A stretch of DNA of 64,000 bases, taken from Arthrobacter sp. zg-Y20 (GTDB lineage: Bacteria; Actinomycetota; Actinomycetes; Actinomycetales; Micrococcaceae). Below, piece after piece: positions 39,638-48,632 of the stretch. Position numbers and translations under genes: made by a program. Under the pieces are notes generated by a model that was not told where the DNA came from, ran no database searches, and worked only from the letters and a program-made list of their open reading frames with translations. Each line of letters starts with the position of its first letter. Position 1 is the stretch's first letter. The stretch covers positions 496,001 through 560,000 of the forward strand of contig NZ_CP126241.1 in NCBI RefSeq assembly GCF_030142075.1, given 5' to 3'.

Positions 39638-40281
39638 GGCAGCAGCTTTTCCACGCGGCGGAGTATGGCCTCGGCCAGTTCGTCCCTGGGGCGGCCCGCG
39701 TCGAGCACCAGGTACCGGCCCGGCTCGGCCTGCGCGGTTTCCAGGAAGGCGCGGCGGATCTGCAGGTGGAAGGCGTCCGGCTCGGACTCGAGCCGGTCTT
39801 CGGTGCCCTGCCCCGCCGTCCGCCGGTCCCGCCCGCGTTCGGGTTCGACGTCGAGCAGGACGGTCAGGTCCGGTTCCAGCCCGCCGGTGGCCCAGTTGTT
39901 CAGGCTGCGCACGGTGTCGGTGCCCAGCCCCCGGCCGGCGCCCTGGTAGGCCACCGAGCTGTCAATGTACCGGTCGCACACCACCACGGTTCCGGCGGCC
40001 AGCGCGGGGGCAATCACCTGCTGCACATGGGCGGCCCGGGAGGCGGCGAAGATGAGCGCTTCGGTTCGGGCGTCGATTTCTCCGTTGCCGTGCTCCAGGA
40101 CCAGTGTGCGCAACGCCTCGCCCACCGGGGTGCCGCCGGGTTCGCGGGTGCGTAGGACGCAGTGCCCGGCGCGTTCCAGGGCCTCGGTCAGCCGCTGCGC
40201 CTGCGTGGACTTCCCGGCGCCGTCTCCGCCCTCCATGGCAATGAACAGGCCGCGGGTTTCGGGGAGATTAGAATTGCTCAC
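39634..40281 (-). CDS. tmk: Thymidylate kinase
   Basis: A 215-residue kinase making dTDP from dTMP. P-loop GGDGAGKS (18-25), DR(Y/H) motif in VVCDRYIDSSVAYQGAGRGL, and the LID region with DRRTAGQGTEDRLE. The GTG at 40281 lies six bases after TAGGCT, suggesting a leaderless mRNA. Transcribed divergently from the trans-sulfuration enzyme gene. Confidence 0.95.
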   Translation of the reverse strand: MSNSNLPETRGLFIAMEGGDGAGKSTQAQRLTEALERAGHCVLRTREPGGTPVGEALRTLVLEHGNGEIDARTEALIFAASRAAHVQQVIAPALAAGTVVVCDRYIDSSVAYQGAGRGLGTDTVRSLNNWATGGLEPDLTVLLDVEPERGRDRRTAGQGTEDRLESEPDAFHLQIRRAFLETAQAEPGRYLVLDAGRPRDELAEAILRRVEKLLP

Positions 40282-40287
40282 CCGCCT

Positions 40288-40293
40288 AGCCTA
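40288..40293 (-). promoter_or_regulatory. -10 element of tmk-holB, leaderless type
   Basis: TAGGCT on the minus strand, six bases before the tmk GTG. Confidence 0.5.
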
Positions 40294-40365
40294 CCTAGTC
40301 CGGCTGGGAGCCCATGCAGCACTTTCGCACCGCATCCGGTAGGCGGAGGGGACGCTCCGCCGGAC

Positions 40366-40371
40366 TAGGCT
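40366..40371 (+). promoter_or_regulatory. -10 element of the trans-sulfuration gene, leaderless type
   Basis: TAGGCT, seven bases before the ATG at 40379; no ribosome-binding site lies between. Confidence 0.5.
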
Positions 40372-40378
40372 GATCCCT

Positions 40379-41524
40379 ATGAGCCCCTCTTCCCCGCACG
40401 GACCAGCTGTTTCCCCCGATACCCTCGTTGTCTCGGCCGGCCGGCCGGTGCGCGAGCACGATGCGCCGGTGAACCCGCCCATAGTGCTCTCCTCCACCTA
40501 CTTCGGCACCGGCAGCCCCGTTGCGGGCGAGCGCGGGTACGGCCGGTATTCCAACCCGACCTGGGACCCGTTCGAAGAGGCGCTGGGCGAACTGGAGGGT
40601 GCCGCCCTGCCCGCCCTGGTCTACGGGTCCGGCCTGGCTGCGGTGATGGCCGCCCTGTCCCTGGTTCCGGCAGGCGGGGTGGTGGTGATGCCCCGGCACA
40701 GCTACCAGGGTTCGCTGCTGCTGGCAGCCGAGGAAGCCGCGAACGGCCGCTTCTCGGTGCGGACCGTGGACATCGCCGACACCCGGGAGGTGATTGCGCA
40801 GCTCGACGGCGCCGCCATGCTGTGGATCGAAAGCCCCACCAACCCCATGCTCGAAGTCGCCGACATTCCGGTGCTGGCCGCAGCGGCCCGCGACGCCGGG
40901 GCGCTGGTGGTTGCCGACAACACCTTCGCCACGCCCCTGGTGACCCGCCCGCTCCTGCTGGGCGCCGACGTCGTGGTCCACTCCGTGACCAAGTACCTGG
41001 CCGGGCACTCCGACGTGGTCCTGGGCGCTGCGGCCACCTCCGATCCCGGGCTCCGGGACCAGCTGCTTCGATACCGGTCCCTGCACGGCGCCGTCGCCGG
41101 ACCGTTCGAAGTGTGGCTGGCCCTGCGCGGGCTGCGCACGCTGGCACTGCGGATCGAGCGCTCGCAGGCCACCGCCATGGAACTGGCCCGGCGGCTGCGG
41201 GAGGCGCCGCAGGTGGAGACGGTCCGCTACCCGGGACTGCCGGAAGACCCGGGGTACGCCCGGGCCCAGGCGCAGATGAACGGATTCGGCTCCGTGCTGT
41301 GCATCGAGGTGGCCGGCGGCGCGGCAGCCGCGGAAAAGGTGACCGAATCGGTACGGCTGTGGCTGCCGGCCACGTCCCTGGGCGGGGTCGAGTCGCTGAT
41401 CGAACGGCGGCGCCGCCAGCCCGGGGAGCCGCACACCGTTCCCGAAGGCCTGCTGCGGCTTTCCACCGGCATCGAAAACCCCGGGGACCTCTGGAACGAC
41501 CTGCAACAGGCACTTACGCGGTAG
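40379..41524 (+). CDS. PLP-dependent trans-sulfuration enzyme (cystathionine gamma-synthase/lyase family)
   Basis: A 381-residue fold-type I PLP enzyme of the Cys/Met metabolism family. Landmarks: RYSNPTWDPFEEALGELEGA, YGSGLAAVMAALSLVPAGGV (cofactor phosphate), LVVADNTFATPLVTRPL (Asp for the PLP nitrogen) and the Schiff-base lysine K205 in HSVTKYLAGHSDVVLGA. The C-terminal SLGGVESLIERRRR and GLLRLSTGIENPGDLWNDL are family motifs. Whether it acts as gamma-synthase, beta- or gamma-lyase cannot be settled from sequence; no other sulfur genes are nearby. Confidence 0.9.
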   Translation: MSPSSPHGPAVSPDTLVVSAGRPVREHDAPVNPPIVLSSTYFGTGSPVAGERGYGRYSNPTWDPFEEALGELEGAALPALVYGSGLAAVMAALSLVPAGGVVVMPRHSYQGSLLLAAEEAANGRFSVRTVDIADTREVIAQLDGAAMLWIESPTNPMLEVADIPVLAAAARDAGALVVADNTFATPLVTRPLLLGADVVVHSVTKYLAGHSDVVLGAAATSDPGLRDQLLRYRSLHGAVAGPFEVWLALRGLRTLALRIERSQATAMELARRLREAPQVETVRYPGLPEDPGYARAQAQMNGFGSVLCIEVAGGAAAAEKVTESVRLWLPATSLGGVESLIERRRRQPGEPHTVPEGLLRLSTGIENPGDLWNDLQQALTR

Positions 41525-41527
41525 GCT
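41522..41527 (+). promoter_or_regulatory. -10 element of DUF2516 gene, leaderless type
   Basis: TAGGCT, six bases before the GTG at 41534. Its first three bases are the stop codon of the upstream gene. Confidence 0.45.
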
Positions 41528-41533
41528 AGCGCT

Positions 41534-41863
41534 GTGGCCCTCATGTACATGATCCAGTACTACCTCTACCTCGCGCTCGGCGTAGTCGCGCTCGCCATTG
41601 AGCTGTGGGCGCTCCTGGACTGCGTCCGGCGCAAGCCCGCAGACTTTGAACGGGCTTACAAGCGCACCAAGGGGTTCTGGCTTGGCCTGACCGGCGGAGC
41701 CAGTGCCGTGGGGGTCCTCGCGGTTGCCGTGCCGTCCCTGAGCCTGCTGCTGTTCCAGCTGGCCGCGGTTATTGCCGCTTCCGTGTACCTGGCCGACGTG
41801 AAGCCCGCCATTGGCAGCTCCCGCGGCAGGGGAGGCAACCAGGGCCCCTACGGCCCCTGGTAA
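41534..41863 (+). CDS. DUF2516 family membrane protein
   Basis: A 109-residue protein with two or three hydrophobic helices (YYLYLALGVVALAIELWALL and GASAVGVLAVAVPSLSLLLF plus LAAVIAASVYLADVKPAI) separated by a basic stretch (CVRRKPADFERAYKRTKGFW). This arrangement and the VYLADVKPA end are characteristic of the actinobacterial DUF2516 family, of unknown role. A Gly/Arg-rich tail of 20 residues follows. Confidence 0.85.
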   Translation: MALMYMIQYYLYLALGVVALAIELWALLDCVRRKPADFERAYKRTKGFWLGLTGGASAVGVLAVAVPSLSLLLFQLAAVIAASVYLADVKPAIGSSRGRGGNQGPYGPW

Positions 41864-41867
41864 ACAA

Positions 41868-41902
41868 CCGGCCCGGGCAACACCGGGCACTAAGCGGGCC
41901 GG
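41868..41902. terminator. Convergent hairpin between DUF2516 and methyltransferase genes
   Basis: CCGGCCCG and CGGGCCGG pair across a 19-base loop. The methyltransferase stop codon is inside, so for that gene the element works only in the opposite direction. No U-run. Confidence 0.35.
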
Positions 41903-42681
41903 ACGGCGTCCCACGCCACAGTGATCTCGCCCAACCGCCACCGGGACGGACCGGTCAGCAGCGGCGCGCCGCCGGCCTTCAACGCTGCGCACATGCTGAG
42001 CCAGCGCTGCCGGTTCCCGTAGGACGCCATGGGTGCGGCTTCCTCCCATGCCCGGTCCATTGACTGCAGGAAAGCATGGATCCGTTCACCGGGAACGTTG
42101 CGGTGAATCAGTGCCTTGGGCAGGCGCTCAGCCACGTCGGAGGGCCGCTCGAAGGCGCCGAACCGCAGCGAAATGCTCAGCGAAACCGGCCCCCCGGCAT
42201 CAAGTTCCACCCAGGTGGCCCGGCGGCCTATCTCGTCGCAGGTGCCGTCAATGAAAATGCCGCCGGGCGCCAGGCGGGAGCACACCATGTCCCAGTACTG
42301 CGCATAGTCCTCTTCCGCATACTGGCGCAGCACGTTGAACGCCCGGACCATCACCGGCCGGCGTCCGTCCACGGGCAGCTCGAACCCGCCCTGCCGGAAG
42401 CTCAGCCCCTCCCGTTCCAGCGGTTTGGCGGCCAGCACGCGGGCAGGATCGATTTCGATGCCCATCACCTCGACGTCGGCACGGATGCGGCCGAGCCGGC
42501 CATGCAGCTCGACGGCGGTGGTGGGTGCGGCACCGTATCCCAGATCCACGATCAGGGGGTCCGCGGCCTGGCGCAGCCGCCACTTGGCAGGCCCCGCAAG
42601 CCACCGGTCCACCCGCCTGAGCCGGTTGGGGTTTGTAGTGCCCCTGGTCACATTTCCCACGGGTTTTTGGGCTTTTTGCAC
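41890..42681 (-). CDS. Class I SAM-dependent methyltransferase
   Basis: A 263-residue protein with SAM-binding motif [10 protein letters not shown] (about 45-53), an acidic residue after strand two in [11 protein letters not shown], and motif [20 protein letters not shown] before a [20 protein letters not shown] strand, all as in class I Rossmann methyltransferases. The substrate is unknown. Start GTG at 42681 preceded by TAGCAT at six bases. It is divergent from gpmA. Confidence 0.82.
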   Translation of the reverse strand: MQKAQKPVGNVTRGTTNPNRLRRVDRWLAGPAKWRLRQAADPLIVDLGYGAAPTTAVELHGRLGRIRADVEVMGIEIDPARVLAAKPLEREGLSFRQGGFELPVDGRRPVMVRAFNVLRQYAEEDYAQYWDMVCSRLAPGGIFIDGTCDEIGRRATWVELDAGGPVSLSISLRFGAFERPSDVAERLPKALIHRNVPGERIHAFLQSMDRAWEEAAPMASYGNRQRWLSMCAALKAGGAPLLTGPSRWRLGEITVAWDAVRPA

Positions 42682-42687
42682 CAGATA

Positions 42688-42693
42688 ATGCTA
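42688..42693 (-). promoter_or_regulatory. -10 element of methyltransferase gene, leaderless type
   Basis: TAGCAT on the minus strand, six bases before the GTG at 42681. Confidence 0.45.
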
Positions 42694-42808
42694 GCCCTAC
42701 TGCGGGTGCGTCCTGGACGCGGTTGCGGGCGGCAGGGGCGGCTCGGAATCCTCGGGGCAGCGTGGGGTCCGTGCAGGTGCCGCCCTCCCTGACAGGTGTG
42801 CTCTCCGA

Positions 42809-42814
42809 TACCAT
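42809..42814 (+). promoter_or_regulatory. -10 element of gpmA, leaderless type
   Basis: TACCAT, seven bases before the ATG at 42822. This favours that ATG over the one at 42813. Confidence 0.35.
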
Positions 42815-42821
42815 GGCTTAT

Positions 42822-43574
42822 ATGACCTACAAACTGATCCTTCTGCGCCACGGGCAGAGTGAATGGAATGAAAAAAACCTCTTCACGGGCTGGGTGGACG
42901 TGGATCTGACGGACCTCGGCCGCGCAGAGGCCATCCGCGGCGGTGAGCTGCTGGTTGAGAACAACATCCTCCCGGACATCCTCTACACGTCCCGGCTCCA
43001 GCGGGCCATCAACACCGCCAACCTGGCCCTTGGCACCGCCGACCGCATCTGGATCGACGTCAAGCGCAGCTGGCGCCTGAACGAACGCCACTACGGTGCG
43101 CTGCAGGGCAAGGACAAGGCCCAGACCCTGGCCGAATACGGCGAGGAGCAGTTCATGCTCTGGCGCCGTTCCTACGACACGCCCCCGCCGCCCCTGCCGG
43201 ACGACAGCGAATTCTCCCAGGCCCACGATCCGCGCTACGCGGACCTGAGTTCGGACGTGCTGCCCCGCACCGAGTGCCTCAAGGACGTGCTGGACCGCTT
43301 CCTTCCGTACTGGGAGTCGGACATCTCCAAGGACATCCGCACGGGCAAGACCGTGATGATCGCCGCACACGGCAACTCGCTGCGGGCCCTGGTCAAGCAC
43401 CTGGACGGCATCAGCGACGCCGATATTGCCGCGGTGAACATTCCCACCGGCATCCCGCTGGTGTACGAACTGGATGAAAACCTCAAGCCGGTGAAGGCCG
43501 GCGGCACCTACCTCGACCCCGAGGCCGCCGCCGAGTCCATCAAGGCCGTGGCCAACCAGGGCAAAAAGAAGTAG
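42822..43574 (+). CDS. gpmA: 2,3-bisphosphoglycerate-dependent phosphoglycerate mutase
   Basis: A 250-residue glycolytic enzyme interconverting 3- and 2-phosphoglycerate. [20 protein letters not shown] contains the phospho-acceptor His10; [32 protein letters not shown] and the second catalytic histidine in [15 protein letters not shown] are all present. An ATG nine bases earlier (42813) is possible; the promoter spacing favours 42822. A hairpin follows and phoU converges from the right. Confidence 0.95.
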   Translation: MTYKLILLRHGQSEWNEKNLFTGWVDVDLTDLGRAEAIRGGELLVENNILPDILYTSRLQRAINTANLALGTADRIWIDVKRSWRLNERHYGALQGKDKAQTLAEYGEEQFMLWRRSYDTPPPPLPDDSEFSQAHDPRYADLSSDVLPRTECLKDVLDRFLPYWESDISKDIRTGKTVMIAAHGNSLRALVKHLDGISDADIAAVNIPTGIPLVYELDENLKPVKAGGTYLDPEAAAESIKAVANQGKKK

Positions 43575-43625
43575 GACTTTCGCAGGTATTGCCCGGCAGC
43601 GCTCGGGCAGTGCCGGCAAACAAAC

Positions 43626-43659
43626 AGCAAGGGCGGTCCCGCGCGGGGCCGCCCTTGCT
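43626..43659. terminator. Convergent hairpin between gpmA and phoU
   Basis: A 15-bp stem (AGCAAGGGCGGTCCC with one GU pair) and a GCGC loop, midway between the converging stop codons. Confidence 0.65.
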
Positions 43660-43682
43660 GTGTCCGGGGCCTGCCGCCGGTG

Positions 43683-44345
43683 CTAGACGCCGCTTTCGGA
43701 CAGCGGCTGCCATTCTCCCGTCACCAGGTAGTTGACCTTGCGGGTCACCGAGACGCCGTGGTCGGCAAACCGTTCAAAGTAGCGGCTGGCCAGGGTGAGG
43801 TCCACCGTGCTGACCGCGGGTACATTCCAGTCGGCGGAGGCGATGGACTTGAAGACCCCTGCATGCAGCTCGTTGATCCGCGTGTTGGCGGCGTAGATGT
43901 CCTTGCTCAGTTCCAAGTTGCGGGTTTCCAGCAAATCGGTGAGCCGTTCGGAAATGCGGATGTCCAGCCGGGCCATTTCCCGGAACGTTTCCACCATCGC
44001 CTCCGGCACCACGTTGGCCGGGTAGCGCAGCCGGGCCAGCTGGGCCACGTGCCGTGCAAGGTCGCCCATCCGCTCCAGCGACGCACTCATACGCAGCGAG
44101 CCCACAATCATCCGCAGGTCACTGGCAACGGGACCCTGCAGGGCCAGGACGTCGATGGCCCGCTCGTCCAGGTCGTTCTGCAGGAAATCGATGCGTGCGT
44201 CGGCGGCAATGACATCCTGCGCCAGTTCAATATCGGCGCCCTCGAAGGCAAGGGTGGCTTTCTGCATCGCCTCCGTCACAAGCTGCGATATCTGGGTCAG
44301 TTCTTCACCGATCTGGTGAAGTTCGGCCTGGAAAACCTTGCGCAC
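43683..44345 (-). CDS. phoU: Phosphate signalling protein PhoU
   Basis: A 220-residue protein of two three-helix PhoU repeats (about 8-105 and 115-210), with the acidic metal-binding motifs in DVIAADARIDFLQNDLDERA and RISERLTDLLETRN. PhoU links the Pst transporter to the phosphate two-component system. It is divergent from senX3-regX3, an arrangement known in mycobacteria and relatives. GTG start behind AGAGGA. Confidence 0.95.
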   Translation of the reverse strand: MRKVFQAELHQIGEELTQISQLVTEAMQKATLAFEGADIELAQDVIAADARIDFLQNDLDERAIDVLALQGPVASDLRMIVGSLRMSASLERMGDLARHVAQLARLRYPANVVPEAMVETFREMARLDIRISERLTDLLETRNLELSKDIYAANTRINELHAGVFKSIASADWNVPAVSTVDLTLASRYFERFADHGVSVTRKVNYLVTGEWQPLSESGV

Positions 44346-44460
44346 TGAAGCGTCCTCTCGAAAGCGGTGGTTTCTGCGAAAAAATGCGGGGGCGGTACGG
44401 CCACGCCGCTCCTGCAGGATGTCAGCCCGGGGTTAACCGCACGGACCCCTTAGATGAACG

Positions 44461-44473
44461 TTAGTTTAACTAA
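44461..44473. promoter_or_regulatory. Palindrome TTAGTTTAACTAA between phoU and senX3
   Basis: Six-base arms around a single T, in an AT-rich island of an otherwise GC-rich intergenic region. A candidate operator for a divergent pair; it does not obviously match a known RegX3 repeat. Confidence 0.4.
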
Positions 44474-44518
44474 TCGGCCAAAGCCATCAGGAATCGTTCC
44501 GGCCGGGAATCGCGTGCC

Positions 44519-44524
44519 TAAGCT
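44519..44524 (+). promoter_or_regulatory. -10 element of senX3-regX3, leaderless type
   Basis: TAAGCT, six bases before the GTG at 44531; TTCCGG (44497-44502) 16 bases upstream is a weak -35. The intervening AGGAAG is adjacent to the GTG and too close to act as a ribosome-binding site. Confidence 0.45.
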
Positions 44525-44530
44525 AGGAAG

Positions 44531-45691
44531 GTGAATCCTGTACTGCTGGCGCTGCTGGCCGGAGCGCTCGGCCTGGCCGTTGGTGCCTTCGGTGTCCTCG
44601 CCTACGAAGTGAGCCAGCGCAAGCGCCGGGAATTGGCCGACGTTTCGGAACCCACGGTGCCCGAGGGCGCGGCGGAGGTCCTGGGCGTCATCGGACGTGC
44701 CTATATCGTGGCCGACGCCGTCGACGGTGTGGTCCGGGCCAGTCCCGGTGCGTACGCTTTCGGCCTGGTGCGCGGGCACACCATGGTCAACGACAGCCTG
44801 CTGGCCATGTGCGCCCGGGTTCGGCGTGACGGCGTCATCGAGGAGGCGCGGCTGGAACTGCCCCGCGGCCCGCTGGGGGAAGGGGCGCTGATCCTGCAGG
44901 TGCGCGTTGCCACTGTGGGGGAGGAATATGTCCTGATCCTCGCTGACGACCGCACCGAAATCACCCGCACGGAGGAAGTGCGCAATGATTTCGTCGCCAA
45001 CGTCTCGCACGAGTTGAAGACCCCGGTGGGTGCCATCTCGCTGCTGTCTGAAGCGCTCGACGACGCCGCGGGAGACGAGGAAGCGGTCCGCCGGTTCGCG
45101 GGGCGGATGCACCGCGAGTCCAGCCGCCTGACCGCCCTGGTGCAGGACATCATTGAGTTGTCCCGGCTGCAGAGCACCGACATTGTGGACCGGGCGAAAC
45201 CGGTGGACGTGAACCGCGTCCTGGAAGACGCCGTCGAAGCGAACCGGTCCAACGCGGAGAACAAGAACATTGAGGTGGTCCTGGGCGGGAAGTCCGACGC
45301 CGCCGTTTTCGGCGATGCCCAAATGCTCACCACTGCGTTCCGGAACCTGATCGACAACGCCATACGGTATTCTCCCGAGGGCAGCCGGGTGGGAATAGGT
45401 CTGCAGTCCCGGGCCGGGATGGCCCAAGTGGCGGTCACCGACCAGGGTGCCGGTATTGCTCCGGAGGAACAGGAACGGATATTCGAACGGTTCTACCGCA
45501 TTGACGCCGCACGTTCCCGCCATACCGGCGGCACCGGGCTCGGCCTGAGCATCGTCAAGCACGTGGTGGCCAACCACGGCGGCGAGGTGGACCTGTGGTC
45601 CAGGCTCGGGCACGGATCAACCTTTACCGTGCGGCTTCCGGAAATGGACATAGCCGATACAAATGAATCGAAGCAGGGAGCAACCGCTTGA
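44531..45691 (+). CDS. senX3: Sensor histidine kinase, SenX3-like
   Basis: A 386-residue kinase with one N-terminal membrane helix (LLALLAGALGLAVGAFGVLA), a PAS-like region (about 50-140), the H-box FVANVSHELKTPVGAIS with His160, N-box FRNLIDNAIRYSP, and G-boxes DQGAGIAPEEQERIFERFYR and GTGLGLSIVKHVV. SenX3 lacks a large extracellular sensor, as here, and responds to phosphate through PhoU/Pst. The stop overlaps regX3 by three bases. Confidence 0.92.
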   Translation: MNPVLLALLAGALGLAVGAFGVLAYEVSQRKRRELADVSEPTVPEGAAEVLGVIGRAYIVADAVDGVVRASPGAYAFGLVRGHTMVNDSLLAMCARVRRDGVIEEARLELPRGPLGEGALILQVRVATVGEEYVLILADDRTEITRTEEVRNDFVANVSHELKTPVGAISLLSEALDDAAGDEEAVRRFAGRMHRESSRLTALVQDIIELSRLQSTDIVDRAKPVDVNRVLEDAVEANRSNAENKNIEVVLGGKSDAAVFGDAQMLTTAFRNLIDNAIRYSPEGSRVGIGLQSRAGMAQVAVTDQGAGIAPEEQERIFERFYRIDAARSRHTGGTGLGLSIVKHVVANHGGEVDLWSRLGHGSTFTVRLPEMDIADTNESKQGATA

Positions 45692-46368
45692 CCCGGATCT
45701 TGATTGTCGAAGACGAGGAGTCCTTCAGCGACCCCCTCTCCTATCTGCTGAAGCGGGAGGGATTCGACGTTGATGTGGTGGACAACGGGACGGACGCCAT
45801 CGCCGTCTATGAACAGTCCGGCGCGGACCTGCTCCTGCTGGACCTGATGCTGCCGGGGCTTTCCGGCACCGAGGTCTGCCGCCGGATCCGCCAGCGTTCC
45901 GACGTGCCGGTGATTATGCTGACCGCCCGTGATTCGGAGATTGACAAGGTGGTGGGACTTGAGATCGGTGCGGATGACTACGTAACCAAGCCTTATTCCT
46001 CCCGTGAACTGCTGGCCCGGGTTCGGGCCGTCCTGCGCCGGCGCGGTGAGGCTGCCGATTCCGGCGGGGCCGCACTGGAGGCAGGACCGGTTCGGATGGA
46101 TATTGACCGGCACGTGGTGCAGGTCAACGGTGCCGGCGTGCAGCTGCCGCTGAAGGAGTTCGAGCTGTTGGAGTTGCTGCTGCGAAACTCCGGCAGGGTG
46201 CTGACCCGAGGGCAGCTGATCGAGCGGGTTTGGGGAGCCGATTACGTGGGCGACACCAAAACCCTGGACGTACATGTGAAGAGGCTGCGAGCCAAGATCG
46301 AGGATGACTCCTCGGCGCCGCGGCACCTGGTTACCGTCCGCGGGCTGGGCTACAAGTTCGAGGCCTGA
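45688..46368 (+). CDS. regX3: Response regulator, RegX3-like (OmpR/PhoB family)
   Basis: A 226-residue regulator. Receiver domain with phospho-acceptor Asp52 in LLLLDLMLPGLSG, acidic pair in VEDEE, and Lys101 in DDYVTKPYSS; then a winged-helix DNA-binding domain (LPLKEFELLELLLRNSGRVL, WGADYVGDTKTLDVHVKRLR, VRGLGYKFEA). It would activate phosphate-starvation genes. TTG start inside the kinase stop (TTGA). Confidence 0.94.
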   Translation: MTRILIVEDEESFSDPLSYLLKREGFDVDVVDNGTDAIAVYEQSGADLLLLDLMLPGLSGTEVCRRIRQRSDVPVIMLTARDSEIDKVVGLEIGADDYVTKPYSSRELLARVRAVLRRRGEAADSGGAALEAGPVRMDIDRHVVQVNGAGVQLPLKEFELLELLLRNSGRVLTRGQLIERVWGADYVGDTKTLDVHVKRLRAKIEDDSSAPRHLVTVRGLGYKFEA

Positions 46369-46404
46369 ACCCAGGGGTCGAACCGGCTCCGACGCGGGAA
46401 ATGA

Positions 46405-46440
46405 CGAAGGGGGCCGGTGCCGAAGCACCGGCCCCCTTCG
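46405..46440. terminator. Intrinsic-type terminator after regX3
   Basis: A perfect 16-bp GC-rich stem with CGAA loop, between regX3 and the converging lipoprotein gene. U-run absent on either side. Confidence 0.75.
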
Positions 46441-46454
46441 GGGAATGGAATGTC

Positions 46455-47039
46455 CTAGCCGTTGGAGGGGCTGGTCGGTGCCGTTCCCGTCTCGCTGTTG
46501 GTGTCTGTGTCTGCGTCGGTGGCCTCGTCCGAGGGGACTTCGGAGGGGGACTCCGACGGCGTGGGGGAGGGCAGGTACTGCTGGTAGAACGGCTGGTCGC
46601 CGTTGACCACGGGAATGTTCAGGCCGGTCTTCTCAGCGCCCATCTGCAGTTGGGCGTCGATGCCGTCGCCGGCGGGAACTTCGACGGCACTGACCATGAC
46701 CCGTTCGGGGGATTCCTTCTCGAAAACGACCTTGTCTCCGGCTGGAAGGTTCCACGTCAGCGTGGAGCCGCCCACGGCAAGCGTGAAGGACTGGGAGTTC
46801 GAGGAATCGTTCAGGACGGTGCCGATCAGCCGGCCCGGGTCACCGTTGCCGTTGCTGACCACCAAAAGGTTGCGCAGCTGCAGGTCGCCCACGTTCTCTA
46901 CGATGCCGTCCGAGGGGGAGTACTCGCGGGTGGTCGCCTGTTCGTTCACAGCGCTGCAACCTGCCGTGCCCAGCATGCCCAGCGCGATGACGCCGGCCGC
47001 AGCGGCGCGGCGGACCCGGTTCTTGGGTGTGAATCTCAC
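46455..47039 (-). CDS. Predicted lipoprotein of unknown function
   Basis: A 194-residue exported protein with lipobox LGTAGC (Cys28) after AAAAGVIALGM. The middle resembles the copper-chaperone/DUF461-like beta domain seen next to carD in other actinobacteria (VENVGDLQLRNLLVVSNGNG, LIGTVLNDSSNSQSFTLAVG), followed by a Ser/Thr/Pro/acidic tail (QYLPSPTPSESPSEVP) likely to be disordered at the cell surface. GTG start with GGAG upstream. Function not known. Confidence 0.78.
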   Translation of the reverse strand: MRFTPKNRVRRAAAAGVIALGMLGTAGCSAVNEQATTREYSPSDGIVENVGDLQLRNLLVVSNGNGDPGRLIGTVLNDSSNSQSFTLAVGGSTLTWNLPAGDKVVFEKESPERVMVSAVEVPAGDGIDAQLQMGAEKTGLNIPVVNGDQPFYQQYLPSPTPSESPSEVPSDEATDADTDTNSETGTAPTSPSNG

Positions 47040-47252
47040 AGCACAAACTCCTGAAGTATTACGGTCTACGGACCTGAGGCTATCTTTGGTGCCTAGCCTA
47101 TCGGCTAAACGGGGAAAAACTGGATTCCTTGGTCGGTTCCGGAGGGTGCGGCAGGCGCATCAAACTACCTGCAAGAGGCGGAATACTACCCACCCGGGAC
47201 GCCAAGAGGTACCTGACCTGCGAAAACTCTACTCGGCGTGTCGCATCTCTGG

Positions 47253-47258
47253 TAAACT
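47253..47258 (+). promoter_or_regulatory. -10 element of carD
   Basis: TAAACT, 27 bases before the carD ATG, within GTAAACTGA; the same string lies before rlmB (50655-50663). A -35 is not clear. Confidence 0.45.
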
Positions 47259-47284
47259 GAGGGCCGGGAAAGGGGAAAGACCAC

Positions 47285-47767
47285 ATGGTTTTTGAGGTTG
47301 GCGAAACAGTTGTTTACCCTCACCACGGTGCCGCGAAGATCGAAGAGATCAAGATGCGAACCATCAAGGGCGAAGAGAAAATGTATCTCAAGCTTAAGGT
47401 GGCCCAGGGTGATCTGACCATTGAAGTACCGGCTGAGAACGTCGACCTCGTTGGGGTGCGCGATGTAGTGGGCAAGGAAGGCTTGGAGCACGTCTTTGAC
47501 GTACTGCGGGCCGAGCTCACTGAAGAGCCCACTAACTGGTCGCGCCGGTACAAGGCAAACCTGGAAAAGCTCGCGTCAGGTGATGTTGTCAAGGTAGCGG
47601 AGGTCGTCCGCGATCTCTGGCGCCGGGACCATGACCGCGGGCTGTCTGCAGGCGAGAAGCGAATGCTCGCCAAGGCACGCCAGATTCTTATTTCGGAACT
47701 GGCACTTGCTGAAAAAACGGATGAAGACCAGGCGGCAGTTGTGCTTGACGAGGTACTCGCAAGCTAG
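47285..47767 (+). CDS. carD: RNA polymerase-binding regulator CarD
   Basis: A 160-residue CarD/CdnL protein. The N-terminal RNAP-interaction domain ([40 protein letters not shown]) and C-terminal helical DNA-binding domain ([40 protein letters not shown] with the open-complex Trp) are complete. It stabilises open complexes at rRNA and housekeeping promoters and is normally essential. Followed by a strong terminator. Confidence 0.96.
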   Translation: MVFEVGETVVYPHHGAAKIEEIKMRTIKGEEKMYLKLKVAQGDLTIEVPAENVDLVGVRDVVGKEGLEHVFDVLRAELTEEPTNWSRRYKANLEKLASGDVVKVAEVVRDLWRRDHDRGLSAGEKRMLAKARQILISELALAEKTDEDQAAVVLDEVLAS

Positions 47768-47787
47768 GCTACCGATTCATTTTCCTG

Positions 47788-47824
47788 CAATTGCCGGTCC
47801 TTCGGGGCCGGCAATTGTTGTTTT
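47788..47824 (+). terminator. Intrinsic terminator of carD
   Basis: A 13-bp stem beginning CAATTGCCGG, four-base loop, then TTGTTTT. It stands 20 bases after the carD stop. Confidence 0.88.
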
Positions 47825-47842
47825 CCGGCCGTTTTCCGCCGC

Positions 47843-47848
47843 TAAGGT
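47843..47848 (+). promoter_or_regulatory. -10 element of ispD-ispF, leaderless type
   Basis: TAAGGT, six bases before the GTG at 47855. Confidence 0.45.
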
Positions 47849-47854
47849 GGAACG

Positions 47855-48631
47855 GTGTCCCCATCATTTTCCTCCCCACGGCGCATCGGCGTTGTTGTTG
47901 TAGCCGGCGGTTCCGGCCAGCGCCTGGGCTACGGCATCCCCAAGGCAGCTGTTCCGCTCGCCGGTGAGCCGATGCTCGCCCACACCCTGCGTGCGGTATC
48001 TGCCGCAGGCATCGCCTCCGCGGTTGTGGTTGCCGTGCCTGCCGGCGACACCGTGATGCGCGGCATCTGCGCCGCCCCCGAGTTCACCGCCCCCGGATGC
48101 CCGGACCTCCGGGCCGTCGACGGCGGAGCCAGCCGGCCCGAATCGGTGCGTGCCGCGCTGGCCGTGCTGCCGCAGGACCTAGACGCCGTCCTGGTCCACG
48201 ATGCCGCCCGGGCGCTGACACCTCCGGAGGTTTTCCTGCGGGTAGTTGCCGCACTGGCGGACGGCGCGCAGGCAGTCATCCCCGCTGTGCCCGTGGTGGA
48301 CACCATCAAGGACACCGAGCCCGTCCAACCGGCTGCCGGCGCGGGGGCCGCCCGCCGCGTCACCGGTACCCCGGACCGCTCCCGGCTGCGCGCCGTCCAG
48401 ACACCGCAGGGTTTCGAGGCCGCCCTGCTCCGCAGGGCCCACGACGCCGCACTGTCCTTCGACGAGGCGCAGGCTGCCTCCGTGACGGACGACGCCATGC
48501 TGGCCGAATCCCTGGGTGTCGAGGTCTACGTGGTCGAAGGCTCCCAACTGTCCCTGAAAATCACCACCCCGCTGGACATGGTGCTCGCAGAAGCGATCCT
48601 TTCCGGCGGCTACCGGCATCCGGAGAACTGA
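47855..48631 (+). CDS. ispD: 2-C-methyl-D-erythritol 4-phosphate cytidylyltransferase
   Basis: A 258-residue enzyme of the MEP isoprenoid pathway. [20 protein letters not shown] is the CTP-binding loop; [20 protein letters not shown] and AIRPTIP-like [15 protein letters not shown], plus [16 protein letters not shown], are family motifs. It converts MEP and CTP to CDP-ME. It precedes ispF, the next-but-one enzyme, with only one base between stop and start. Confidence 0.94.
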   Translation: MSPSFSSPRRIGVVVVAGGSGQRLGYGIPKAAVPLAGEPMLAHTLRAVSAAGIASAVVVAVPAGDTVMRGICAAPEFTAPGCPDLRAVDGGASRPESVRAALAVLPQDLDAVLVHDAARALTPPEVFLRVVAALADGAQAVIPAVPVVDTIKDTEPVQPAAGAGAARRVTGTPDRSRLRAVQTPQGFEAALLRRAHDAALSFDEAQAASVTDDAMLAESLGVEVYVVEGSQLSLKITTPLDMVLAEAILSGGYRHPEN

Positions 48632-48632
48632 C

